This document shows positions 9,664-18,200 of a DNA stretch of 64,000 nucleotides, one piece after another. The translations under genes were made by a program, and so were the position numbers. This DNA is from Microbulbifer elongatus (GTDB lineage Bacteria > Pseudomonadota > Gammaproteobacteria > Pseudomonadales > Cellvibrionaceae), in contig NZ_CP088953.1 of the NCBI RefSeq assembly GCF_021165935.1, forward strand, positions 930,001-994,000, read 5' to 3'. The notes beneath the pieces are model-generated. The model was not told the DNA's origin. It saw only the letters and a program-made list of their open reading frames with translations, and did no database searches. Numbering within the stretch: position 1 is the stretch's first letter; every line of letters starts with the position of its first letter.

Positions 9664-9673
9664 CGGGTGGTCC

Positions 9674-10192
9674 TCAGTGGGCGGTTCTTGCCTGTTTGTG
9701 TGGCGGCGTGTTCAGGGCATCGCAGAGGGCGGCGCGGGCCCGCGCCAGACGACTCATTACGGTGCCGATGGGTATCTCCAGGGTGGCGGCCACATCCTTG
9801 TAGGACAGCCCCTGCAGCGCCACCAGAGACAGAATCGAGCGCTGCTCATCCGGCAGCTGGTGCATGGCGCGGTTGACCCGCTCCAGTTCCATTTCCCCGG
9901 CCACCGCGCGCTCGCCGTCCACAATCTGGCCCTCACTCAGCTCCGGCTGCTCTGCTGCCTGTTGGCGCACCTTGCGCGCCCGGTATTCATCGATCCACAG
10001 GTTGCGGCATACCCGGAAGGCCCATTTCGCCAGCGCCACATCCTCCGGAACCCTGCGGTCCAGCAACCGCTCTACGGTGCTCTGCAGCAGGTCGTCGGCA
10101 TCCGCCATGGATCCGGTGAGGGAAAACGCAAAGCGCCTGAGCCCGGGGAGTAGCTCTGGCAGCTGTGACGTCAACTCGTCTTGCATGATCAT
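9674..10192 (-). CDS. ECF (sigma-70 family) RNA polymerase sigma factor
   Basis: A 172-residue group IV sigma factor. Region 2 contains DADDLLQSTVERLL and KWAFRVCRNLWIDEYRARK. Region 4 contains LVALQGLSYKDVAATLEIPIGTVMSRLARARAAL, a clear helix-turn-helix. It is followed at once by its anti-sigma gene. A promoter-like motif (10216-10241) precedes it and is shared with the subtilase and Ala-rich genes nearby, which suggests autoregulation. ATG codons at 10192 and 10186 are both possible starts. Confidence 0.93.
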   Translation of the reverse strand: MIMQDELTSQLPELLPGLRRFAFSLTGSMADADDLLQSTVERLLDRRVPEDVALAKWAFRVCRNLWIDEYRARKVRQQAAEQPELSEGQIVDGERAVAGEMELERVNRAMHQLPDEQRSILSLVALQGLSYKDVAATLEIPIGTVMSRLARARAALCDALNTPPHKQARTAH

Positions 10193-10215
10193 TATCTCGT
10201 TCCCGTTTCTCCAGT

Positions 10216-10241
10216 AACGGCCCGGTGCCCAGTTTATTCCC
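10216..10241 (-). promoter_or_regulatory. putative ECF-type promoter of the sigma operon
   Basis: On the minus strand the sequence reads GGGAAT (10241-10236), 15 bases, then CCGTT (10220-10216), about 24 bases before the sigma start. The same two boxes with the same spacing occur upstream of the subtilase gene and of the Ala-rich gene. GGAA-type -35 boxes are typical of ECF sigma factors. That this promoter is read by the neighbouring sigma factor is an inference. Confidence 0.62.
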
Positions 10242-10267
10242 GGAAAATCGAAATAGTTTCGGGCGGC

Positions 10268-10293
10268 GGGAATTTTACCGCCGTTGGGCCGTG
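10268..10293 (+). promoter_or_regulatory. putative ECF-type promoter of the subtilase gene
   Basis: GGGAAT (10268-10273), 15 bases, then CCGTG (10289-10293). It matches the motif before the sigma gene apart from the last base of the -10 box. It lies about 50 bases before the ATG at 10351, which supports that start over frame-compatible codons further upstream. Confidence 0.58.
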
Positions 10294-10350
10294 ATACCGG
10301 TATGCGCCGCGCATTTTCCCAGGCGGCGGGCTAATGCGAGAATGCCACCC

Positions 10351-11769
10351 ATGAAAACGCCACTGAAGAAACCCACCACACATCCACTGCGCACCGGTAT
10401 GACTGCGCTGGCACTGCTGCTTGCCCTGCCGATGGCGGCGAGCGCGCAGCTCGTCAATCTGGATCCGGTGGTGGACGCCGTGGGACCGGCCATCTCTGAC
10501 GGCATCAGCGAAAGCGAGCGGCTGACCCGGGACCTGGAGCGTCGTGCAGCGCAAGCGGCGCGGCGGGCCGAGCGCCGGGCACAACAGCAGGCTCGGCAGT
10601 TATCGGACGCCGCGCAACAGGTTACCGGCGCAGCCACAGATACCCTGCGCCGGATCCCGGTGCTGAATGGCGGAGGTGCCGTGGCGCTGGTGGAGGTCGA
10701 GGTGGCGCCGGGGGAGTGGGCGGTGGAGCGCCAGTGGCTGGCGATGCTGGATACTGGGGAACTGGCCCTGCTGCAGAAGCTGGATATCGAGATTCTGGAG
10801 CAGACCGATTACACCCGGCTGGGTCTCAGCCTGCTGCGCTTTCGCGTGCCGGCGGCCATGGACTCCCGGGGCGCCCTGTCCAGGCACCTGCCGGCGTCTC
10901 TGGTGGAGCGCTTCGACCGCAACCATATTTTCCGGCCGCAGAAGGCCCCTGAGTCCTCCGTTGGGAGTGACGTACCGGCGGCGGTTTCCAGCATCTGCGA
11001 CGCGCCCGTGTCTATCGGTATGGTGGATACCGCGATTCAACTGGATCACCCTGCGTTTCGCGACCACCGTATCGAGCAACGGTCGTTTGTGGATCCCTCT
11101 TTGCCACAACCGGATGCCCACGGCACCGCAGTGGCCGGTGTACTGATCGGCGCCGCACCAGCGGGCCTGTCGCGGCTGCCCAAAGCGACCCTGTACAACG
11201 CTTCGGTATTCTACCCGCGGGACCAGTTCGCCCAGGGCGCCACCATGATGCATTTGGTCGGCGCACTCGACTGGTTGCTGTCGGTGGATGTACAGGTCAT
11301 CAATATGAGCCTGAGCGGTCCCAGCAACCGGGTACTGGAAACGGCACTGAAGCGGGTACTGGCGCAGGGGAAAATCGTGGTGGCCGCCGCGGGCAATGGC
11401 GGCCCGGCGGCGCCACCGCTGTATCCCGCGGCCTACCCGGGAGTGATTTCCGCCACGGCGGTGGATGAGCAGATGAATGTATACCGCTGGGCCAACCGCG
11501 GGGACTATGTGGACTTTGCCGCGCACGGCGTGCAGGTAATGACCGCGCGCAGCGGCAGCCGCTTTGGTCGCGAGAGTGGCACTTCCATTGCCGCACCGAT
11601 CGTGTCCGCCTTTGCCGCCTGTGAACAGGCGGCCAACCCGGGCCTCGCAATCGACCAGAAGGCAGCGACAAAAACAAGCAGTGCAGTAATGGAAAAGCTG
11701 GCCGCACGGGCCAGCGATCTGGGGGAGCCGGGCCGCGACCCGGTGTTTGGTTACGGCTTTCTCGATTAA
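10351..11769 (+). CDS. secreted subtilisin-like serine protease (S8)
   Basis: A 472-residue protein with a signal peptide ending near Ala32 (AASAQ). An Arg/Ala/Gln-rich helical, possibly coiled-coil, segment covers residues 54-95. A pro-region-like domain precedes the S8 catalytic domain. The triad is visible: Asp226 (GMVDTAIQLDHP), His257 (DAHGTAVAG) and Ser412 (SGTSIAAP); the oxyanion-hole Asn is in AAAGNGG. It is divergent from the sigma gene, shares its promoter motif, and its 3' end overlaps the convergent barrel gene by four bases. A role in maturing a surface or secreted partner encoded nearby is a guess. Confidence 0.9.
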   Translation: MKTPLKKPTTHPLRTGMTALALLLALPMAASAQLVNLDPVVDAVGPAISDGISESERLTRDLERRAAQAARRAERRAQQQARQLSDAAQQVTGAATDTLRRIPVLNGGGAVALVEVEVAPGEWAVERQWLAMLDTGELALLQKLDIEILEQTDYTRLGLSLLRFRVPAAMDSRGALSRHLPASLVERFDRNHIFRPQKAPESSVGSDVPAAVSSICDAPVSIGMVDTAIQLDHPAFRDHRIEQRSFVDPSLPQPDAHGTAVAGVLIGAAPAGLSRLPKATLYNASVFYPRDQFAQGATMMHLVGALDWLLSVDVQVINMSLSGPSNRVLETALKRVLAQGKIVVAAAGNGGPAAPPLYPAAYPGVISATAVDEQMNVYRWANRGDYVDFAAHGVQVMTARSGSRFGRESGTSIAAPIVSAFAACEQAANPGLAIDQKAATKTSSAVMEKLAARASDLGEPGRDPVFGYGFLD

Positions 11770-12764
11770 AAACGCAGGTTGAGCATCAGCGAGGCAAGCG
11801 TCTCGTCGTAATCTGCACCGGCAAGTGGTGAGCTGTGATTGCCGTGGCTGAGCTTGCCGGTGACAGAGAGCGCTTCGTTAAAGGCCAGTTCCCAGCTGGC
11901 ATCCAGGGTGCGGCGCAGGTCCCGGCGCGTTTCCTCATCCGTGGGCGTCACCGCCGGCTCCTGCCAGGGCAGGTTGGGGGAATCCAGCGGTGTATCCATC
12001 AGAGAAAATTCCGATACGTATTCCCGTTCGCTCAACCGACCTCCCAGCTGCAGGGTGTTTTCGGTACCGGCGAGCGCGAACTTGTGGGAGAGGCGTGCGC
12101 GCAGACTGCGCCCGTTGAAATCGAGACTTTCGGAGGCCGCGTCTTCGCGCTCCCAACCGGCACCGAGCGAGAAGTAGCTTTGCGCTCCGGCGAAAAACAC
12201 AAACATATCGCCATCGAAAATATCGGCTTTTGCGTCGCGCAATGGATTGTCGGAGAAATTTCTGTCCCGCTGGCCCAGGGCGCCGCGCAGGTATACCCGG
12301 CCGCCAATCAGTTTGCCCGCGTACACACTACTCTGTACAAGCGTAAGGAATGGCTCGCTATCCAGCGCGGCATCGGCGCGGTGCGCGCTGGCACCGAGGG
12401 TCAATGCGGTGAAATCGTAGCGGGCATCCACCGACCAGGTGCCGGTGCGCTGATCGAACTCCTCGAAAGTCTGATAGTTCTTCCACTGGTGACGATAGCC
12501 GCCTTTAACGGTAAATGCTTCGTCAACGGTTATCTTCCCCTGCAGGTCGGTGTTCAGTAGAAAAGCGCTGTCCCCCGTATTCTGTGCCCGGTCCAGCTCC
12601 TGGATGGAAAGGTTGCTATCGTGTTCCATGCCTGCGCCCGCTTCAAAAGAAAAATCGGTTTTTACTTCCGCAGCCGATGCGCCGGAGAACAAGGCGCAGG
12701 AAAGTGCGAGCATGCCCGGATAAAAAATCCCGCAGTTTTTCTGAAATTTTTTTGTCGTGTTCAT
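11766..12764 (-). CDS. outer-membrane beta-barrel protein
   Basis: A 332-residue protein with a signal peptide (ALFSGASAAEV) and a mature part of alternating amphipathic strands ending in LNLRF; a terminal aromatic residue is typical of BAM substrates. The strand layout recalls the barrel part of surface-lipoprotein-assembly and TPR-barrel porins, but no soluble domain is attached. I chose ATG 12764 because an in-frame upstream extension has no signal-peptide character. It lies downstream of the Ala-rich secreted protein on the same strand. A role as its export or anchoring pore is an inference from context. Confidence 0.75.
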   Translation of the reverse strand: MNTTKKFQKNCGIFYPGMLALSCALFSGASAAEVKTDFSFEAGAGMEHDSNLSIQELDRAQNTGDSAFLLNTDLQGKITVDEAFTVKGGYRHQWKNYQTFEEFDQRTGTWSVDARYDFTALTLGASAHRADAALDSEPFLTLVQSSVYAGKLIGGRVYLRGALGQRDRNFSDNPLRDAKADIFDGDMFVFFAGAQSYFSLGAGWEREDAASESLDFNGRSLRARLSHKFALAGTENTLQLGGRLSEREYVSEFSLMDTPLDSPNLPWQEPAVTPTDEETRRDLRRTLDASWELAFNEALSVTGKLSHGNHSSPLAGADYDETLASLMLNLRF

Positions 12765-12806
12765 TTTCTGGATTCCATGTGATCTGTTGCGACTTCCCTG
12801 CGCGAG

Positions 12807-12831
12807 GCCGGAGCCGCATGTGCGGCCCGGC
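12807..12831 (-). other. intercistronic GC-rich hairpin
   Basis: GCCGGaGCCGCA and TGCGGCcCGGC pair around a two-base loop, between the Ala-rich gene and the barrel gene. There is no T run after it in the direction of transcription, so it is not a normal terminator. It could stabilise the upstream message or reduce read-through into the barrel gene. Confidence 0.5.
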
Positions 12832-12871
12832 ATTGGCATTATTTGAAAAGTCTGGAAAAGATGACTGCGGT

Positions 12872-13525
12872 TTACAGGTCGCCCAGTACCGAGGTGTCCA
12901 GTGCCTGCGCCACACTCGCCTCGACGGATTCCTCGACGGCCGCGGCGATTTCACCGTTCACCGCTGAGGCGACCTGCCCGACGATTTCTGCATCCAGGGC
13001 ACTTTGCGCAGTCGCAGCCACGGTAGAGGAGATCGTCTGATCCACACTGCTGGCTACCGCCCCGGTGAAATTGGCAGTGGCTTCGGCATCCAGTTTTTCT
13101 GCGGCGTTTGCAGCGACTTGGGTTGAAAGGCTGTTGGCGGTACCGGCAGCAATATTGGTTGCGGCACCCGCGGCCACCGCAGTCGCAGCCTCCAGGCTAC
13201 TGCCGGCGGTCTCGATCGATGAATCCGCACGTTGCTCGGCAGTTTGCGCCGCACCCTGCCAGTCCCCTGCTTCGGTAACGGCTGCGGTCTGCCCGGATTT
13301 ACGGCTGTGAATACTGGCGCTGGTGGATGTCTGCATACCGACCTGCGCCTGTGCGCCGGCGTTGGCATTGGTGTTGATGTTGGTGTTGATGTTGGCGTTG
13401 CTGTGCATATCTGCCGATACGCTGTGCTGGGATTGGGCGTGGGCGCTGGCCACCAGTAGCAGGCTGGCTGCAGTAATCAGCTGGGTTTTAACAAACGAGC
13501 GGGAAATGGCTTTGAAATTTGGCAT
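12872..13525 (-). CDS. secreted Ala/Ser/Thr/Asn-rich low-complexity protein
   Basis: A 217-residue protein with a signal peptide ending VASAHAQ. The mature part starts with Asn-rich repeats (NANINTNINTNANAG) and continues with long Ala-rich, Thr/Ser-rich stretches predicted to be helical, with regular pseudo-repeats such as VASAVNGEIAAAVEES. There is no cysteine and hardly any aromatic residue. Such composition fits a fibrous, coiled or polymer-forming surface protein, but no family is recognised. It carries its own copy of the ECF-like promoter (13587-13612). Start chosen at the Met directly before the signal peptide. Confidence 0.72.
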   Translation of the reverse strand: MPNFKAISRSFVKTQLITAASLLLVASAHAQSQHSVSADMHSNANINTNINTNANAGAQAQVGMQTSTSASIHSRKSGQTAAVTEAGDWQGAAQTAEQRADSSIETAGSSLEAATAVAAGAATNIAAGTANSLSTQVAANAAEKLDAEATANFTGAVASSVDQTISSTVAATAQSALDAEIVGQVASAVNGEIAAAVEESVEASVAQALDTSVLGDL

Positions 13526-13586
13526 CGGGTTGTCCTCTTGGTGAGCCTCGGGGTTTTCGGTGCAATCTGTTGACTTGCACAGGGAC

Positions 13587-13612
13587 AACGGCTGGGAAGG
13601 TGACTTATTCCC
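13587..13612 (-). promoter_or_regulatory. putative ECF-type promoter of the Ala-rich / barrel operon
   Basis: On the minus strand GGGAAT (13612-13607), 15 bases, CCGTT (13591-13587). Both boxes and the spacing match the motif in front of the sigma gene exactly. It lies about 62 bases before the chosen start of the Ala-rich gene. Confidence 0.62.
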
Positions 13613-13755
13613 GAATGAAGTGAAAATTTTTAATGTGCTTTCCTGATCGACGATCGGAAATATTCATTTGCAGGGTGCGGAGCTTTTCGAGATCATCCCT
13701 GAATCAATCACGCTCACCCGAACACCGTGAAATCAAAGAAAAGGAACACCCGGAG

Positions 13756-14319
13756 ATGAAACTATTTGGCAGCCTGACTTCCCCCTTCGTGCGCCACTGC
13801 CGCCTGGCACTGATGCAATCCGGCCTGGACTGGGAAATGGTGGAGCTGGATATCCACAGCAGCCAAAACCCGGATACCCCCACCATGCGCGTCCCCTTTC
13901 TGGAAGACGGCGAGGTAAAACTGACGGATTCCACCTCTATCGTTCAATACGTGCGTGAGAAATCCGGAGGGGCCTTTATTTCAAGTGCACAGGATATGGA
14001 CCGCTACTGCCTTGCCAACACGCTATTGGATACGGCAATCAACCTGTTCCTACTTGAGCGCAGTGGACTGGATATTTCGGAGAACGTTTACACGTGCCGC
14101 CAGAAGAAACGGGTAGAGCGGATTCTGAGTGAGCTGGATTCAGCGGCACTGCCAGGGGCGGGGAAAATGAGCGATGCGGATTATCGCGTGGCCGTGGGCG
14201 TGGCCTGGGGTGTGTTCCGACAGCGTTTCTCCATAGAAAACTGTAAGAATCTGCAGCAGCTACTGACCATTGCCGGTGACGATGCTGCCTTTGTCAAGAC
14301 CGCTCCCCCTGCCGCCTGA
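13756..14319 (+). CDS. glutathione S-transferase-like protein
   Basis: A 187-residue protein. The N-terminal thioredoxin-like half reads MKLFGSLTSPFVRHCRLAL, and the glutathione-binding Asp/Ser signature is TDSTSIVQYV, with the cis-Pro in MRVPFLEDG. The C-terminal half is all helical and shorter than in canonical GSTs (about 200-220 residues). There is no catalytic Cys in the CxxC position; Ser/Pro occupies it. Substrate unknown; it could act on small electrophiles. An AAGGA sequence lies ten bases before the ATG. Confidence 0.78.
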   Translation: MKLFGSLTSPFVRHCRLALMQSGLDWEMVELDIHSSQNPDTPTMRVPFLEDGEVKLTDSTSIVQYVREKSGGAFISSAQDMDRYCLANTLLDTAINLFLLERSGLDISENVYTCRQKKRVERILSELDSAALPGAGKMSDADYRVAVGVAWGVFRQRFSIENCKNLQQLLTIAGDDAAFVKTAPPAA

Positions 14320-14333
14320 GGGGGACGGGAGAT

Positions 14334-15137
14334 TCAGCCGTTATGTCCCAGCCACAGGGCCATTAGTGCTGCACGGCTTGTGACATTGAATTTGCGGTAG
14401 ATATTCATTACGTGCTTGTGGGTGGTGTCTGGCTTCAGGTTGAGTCTGGAGGAAATCTCTTTTTCCGTCAGGTCGGTAAGGAGCCAGTGCAGCACTTTCT
14501 TTTCCGAGGGAGTCAGGGGGTTTTCTGCTACCAACAGGCCGTGGGCCAGGAGTAGCTTGCGATGGAACCAGCCGAGGGGGCGCAGTACTTCCATCGCCAG
14601 GAGCAAGTCCGCCCTGGCAAAAGGTGGCTCGCCATCCATGCGGTTGAAACAGTAATAGGATTCCGCATCCCCGCCAGAAGGCGCCACCACAAACAGCGTA
14701 TCGGCCACTCGCTTGTCCCGATAAAATTCGTGGTAGTGTGCGGTGTCGTAGAAGGCTGCAGATACGTGATCACGCATCAGTGTGCCGCGAAACTGACCCG
14801 CCTGGCGAATGTGATTGAGGGTACTCTCATCCACTTCATATTTCCCCGATGTCACCTCTCTGGTGTAGTGCTTGTGCAGCTGGCGATCAGAGGGGAGCTC
14901 CCGATAGAAATACGCCGGACCCGGCCGCCAGCCGAGCATATAGTCCCGCTCGGGATTGAGATGTTCGAGGCATACGGCGCTAAGCCAATAACCGTGGTCG
15001 GCACGGATCATCTGGCTGATCGATTCCAGCAGAAACTGCAGACCATCACTGGCCAATCTCGCTGCAGGTAAAGCGGCGAGGTGATCCCAGATCCTGGATG
15101 CGTGGCCGTGGCTCTGTGGCGAAACGTGCGAGGGCAA
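14334..15137 (-). CDS. LuxR-family transcriptional regulator
   Basis: A 267-residue regulator with a C-terminal GerE/LuxR helix-turn-helix: LTPSEKKVLHWLLTDLTEKEISSRLN, then THKHVMNIYRKFNVTSRAAL. The N-terminal 190 residues are a soluble sensory domain, possibly PAS or GAF-like, without clear motifs. It is convergent with the GST-like gene, 14 bases apart. It differs clearly from the two PAS-LuxR proteins near 51-53 kb. Targets and signal unknown. Confidence 0.85.
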   Translation of the reverse strand: MPSHVSPQSHGHASRIWDHLAALPAARLASDGLQFLLESISQMIRADHGYWLSAVCLEHLNPERDYMLGWRPGPAYFYRELPSDRQLHKHYTREVTSGKYEVDESTLNHIRQAGQFRGTLMRDHVSAAFYDTAHYHEFYRDKRVADTLFVVAPSGGDAESYYCFNRMDGEPPFARADLLLAMEVLRPLGWFHRKLLLAHGLLVAENPLTPSEKKVLHWLLTDLTEKEISSRLNLKPDTTHKHVMNIYRKFNVTSRAALMALWLGHNG

Positions 15138-15202
15138 AATGTCGACCCCTGTGGTAATGGCCCGATGAAAGCGCCTAATTTACCACAGGGACAGGTGCTG
15201 GC

Positions 15203-18200
15203 TTAGTGATACATGCCGTCCAGTATGCGGAAGGCGGCGTTGATGATTTCCGCACGCACCTCTTCACTGTGCTCTCCACCGGTAAATTCGCTGAGATCCT
15301 CAAAGCGTGCGTTATTGTCCTGAATAAATGCGTTATACGCCGCTTCATTTTCTCCCGCCTCAATCAGATTGGATACCGAGACCACGGTACACACAATACC
15401 GACCGTGACCAGCACCGCTGGAAGCGCGGCGACACTGGCACTGCCCGAGATAAAGGCAGACACCGTCACCCCCGCTTTGGCCGCGGTAGCCGCGGTATGC
15501 ACCATGGCGGTGGAAAGCACCACACTGGAGGTCAGGGTGAAATAGGTTCCCACCCCACCGGCTACGGCGACACCGCCGAGGGCGCCCGCGGCGATCAGGT
15601 CCGCGTCGGTACTGGCGATGGCGTCTGAAAGAACCTGGGGGAACCCTTTGGATACGTAGACGCAGTGCAGGCCGAAACAATCACTTTTTTCGGCGAAATA
15701 GGCATCTACACGATCCTCTGCGTTGGTTACCAGAAGTTCGCGGCGATCATTGATGTGCGCCATGGCAATAGTCAGCAGCCAGACTTCGTCGTTGCTCAGT
15801 TCGCTTTGCTCTTTCGCGGTCAGCGACAGCAGCAGTTCATTCAGCGCGGCAAAAAGCGAGGCTCCGGCTTCCTGGTTGCCGTTGCCAGCATCCTCGACAA
15901 ACGTTTCCATAATGTCGCTGACCGGTGCGCCGGAATCCACCAGCGCCAATACATAGTCGCGCCAGGGTACAACCGTGGAGTCCTCGCTGGCATCTTCAAT
16001 CAGCGATGTGCGCAGGGTCTCGAGAAAATCCCCGAGAATCTGCTGGCTGGCATCGCTGCGCACAGCATCCCGAAACAGCTGCCGGCTCAGGTCGACACCA
16101 TAGGCCGGGGTGGTGGGTACTTCCACCACTATCCCCGGCGTGTTGAATTCGATCTCGATGGGATCGGTCACTGGGATGGTGTCCCCCGGATCGATATCCG
16201 GGGGGTCGGAAAGTTTAATCCGCGTGCACAGATGCGGTGACGGGCAGATTTCATGGGAAAACTCACCGGTCGATACCTGGAACGCCTGGCAGCGCATGAC
16301 ATTTTCAAAGTAGTCGCCGTCGCGGTAGTCGCACTCGTACTTCAAATCCACCGAAGGTGCCGAGTTTACGGCGATACAGCGCTCGTCGTCGCAACCGATC
16401 TCCCAGCCGGATTCCCAGTTACACAGGTTGTAAGGTACCAGCTCAGGGTGGGGGTAATCCTCGCAATAGTGTGCGAGCCGGTTTTGCTCGGAAGTACTAC
16501 TGCCCGTCAGTTCAAAATACACCGGTGCGGCCTCATCGGTATTTGCGCGAATACGCACATACAGTGTTTCGTCCCGGTGATTGGCGGCCTCGAAATAGGC
16601 TCCGTCACTGGCGGTAACCTGTGTCAGGGGGGAGCCGGAAAAATCCGCAGTGGTGAACACGTCGAAGGTGTAGTGACTTGATTGGGGCGAGCGCGTGTTT
16701 TGCATGGCGAGGAGGTAACGGACATCCTGCAGAATATCCGTATTGCCGGGCACGCTGACTTTCAGGTAGCCCTCGACCTTATCGTCGTCGCTGGTATCGT
16801 CTTCGAGCAACAGGGGCAGTGGCGCCTCCGGACTCAGCTGACTGAGGGAAACCGGCGTAGGTGCTGCCGGATTTGGGCTTACCGTTGGCGCCACGCCAAT
16901 ACGCACCGTGGCGGTTTGTGACGTTTTGGTGCCGTCGCTTACGGTAAACGTGAAGCTGTCTTCGCCGATAAAGTCTTCGTCGAGGATGTACTGTAGATCG
17001 GGTGCGTCGCCCTGGAGATCCCCATGTTGTGGCTCTGAGGCCAGTGTGAAGATGAGGCTGTCGCCGTCGGGGTCTTCACCGGTGAGCGTGATATCCAGTT
17101 TTTTTCGCCCCAGAAGCGGTGCAAGTGCCATGTGCTCCGGGGCAACACCAAAGTGTTGTGGTATCGCGGTCGGAGACTGATTACCACTTACCAGGCGCAG
17201 ATTCAGCCCCTCGAAGGGTTCCCGCAGCACTGCCTCGCCACTGGAGAAATCCATCGCCAACGCGTACCGCCGGTCACCACCATTGGCGCTCCAGTAGGGC
17301 ACACCGGCGCCACCGTTAAGGCCGGGGAAATGGCTCGCGGCAATGTGGTAAGCGCTGGCCTCAGATTCCTCGGCGACCAGAGTGATGAGCTCTTCGATAC
17401 TGGGGACCCGCCAGTTGCTCAGGCCGCACAGGTTGGCGGTGCGCACGCGCTCGACGAATGCCTGTGTATTGCATGGGGCGCCGCTGGTTGGCCCTTCCTC
17501 CAGTTGGCACTGCCCAAGACCGTTGGCCTTGTTCAGTGTGGTACTGAGTGGATCGTGCCAGCTATAGCGGTTTCCCGCGTAGTGAATACCTGCCAGTGTG
17601 GGGCGTTTTACCTCCCAAATGAGTCCGCTCTCGATGTCGAGAACGCAGGACCACTGATTGCTTACCGTTTCGCTGCCCGAGTCACTCCAGGCGAGGTTCT
17701 GTACTGCCAGCGATAAACCGTCGGCGCCAAGCTTCACCAGGTGTGCCGGTCCCGGAGCTGTGGGTTCTTCTGGGTCGACGGGATCGAGGTCCTGCGGGTC
17801 TTCAGGAGGGATCAGGCAGTCATAGGGAGCCGGGCATATCTCATACAGAAATTCACCGGAGGAAGCCCGGTAGGCGCGGCAGCGCATAACCGGGCCGAGT
17901 TCTGGCGAGTCTCGATAGGCGCACTCGAACTTGAGATCTACCGACGCCGAGTAATTGACCGCGCTGCAGGACGCGTCGTCGCAACTGATTTCCCACGCCG
18001 CATCCCCATTGCACAGTACATCGGGCAAAAGCTCAGGGTGCTCGAATTCCTCGCAGTATTGTTGCAGGGTGTTTTCCTGGGGCGCCTGATCAGAACTGAC
18101 CAGCCGCAGGTTCAATGCGGTGGATGGGGGTGTCGCCACGGCCTCGCCACTGGTGAAGTCCAGCGCCCAGGCGGTCTGTGCGTCGGCGCCGTCGGCGCTC

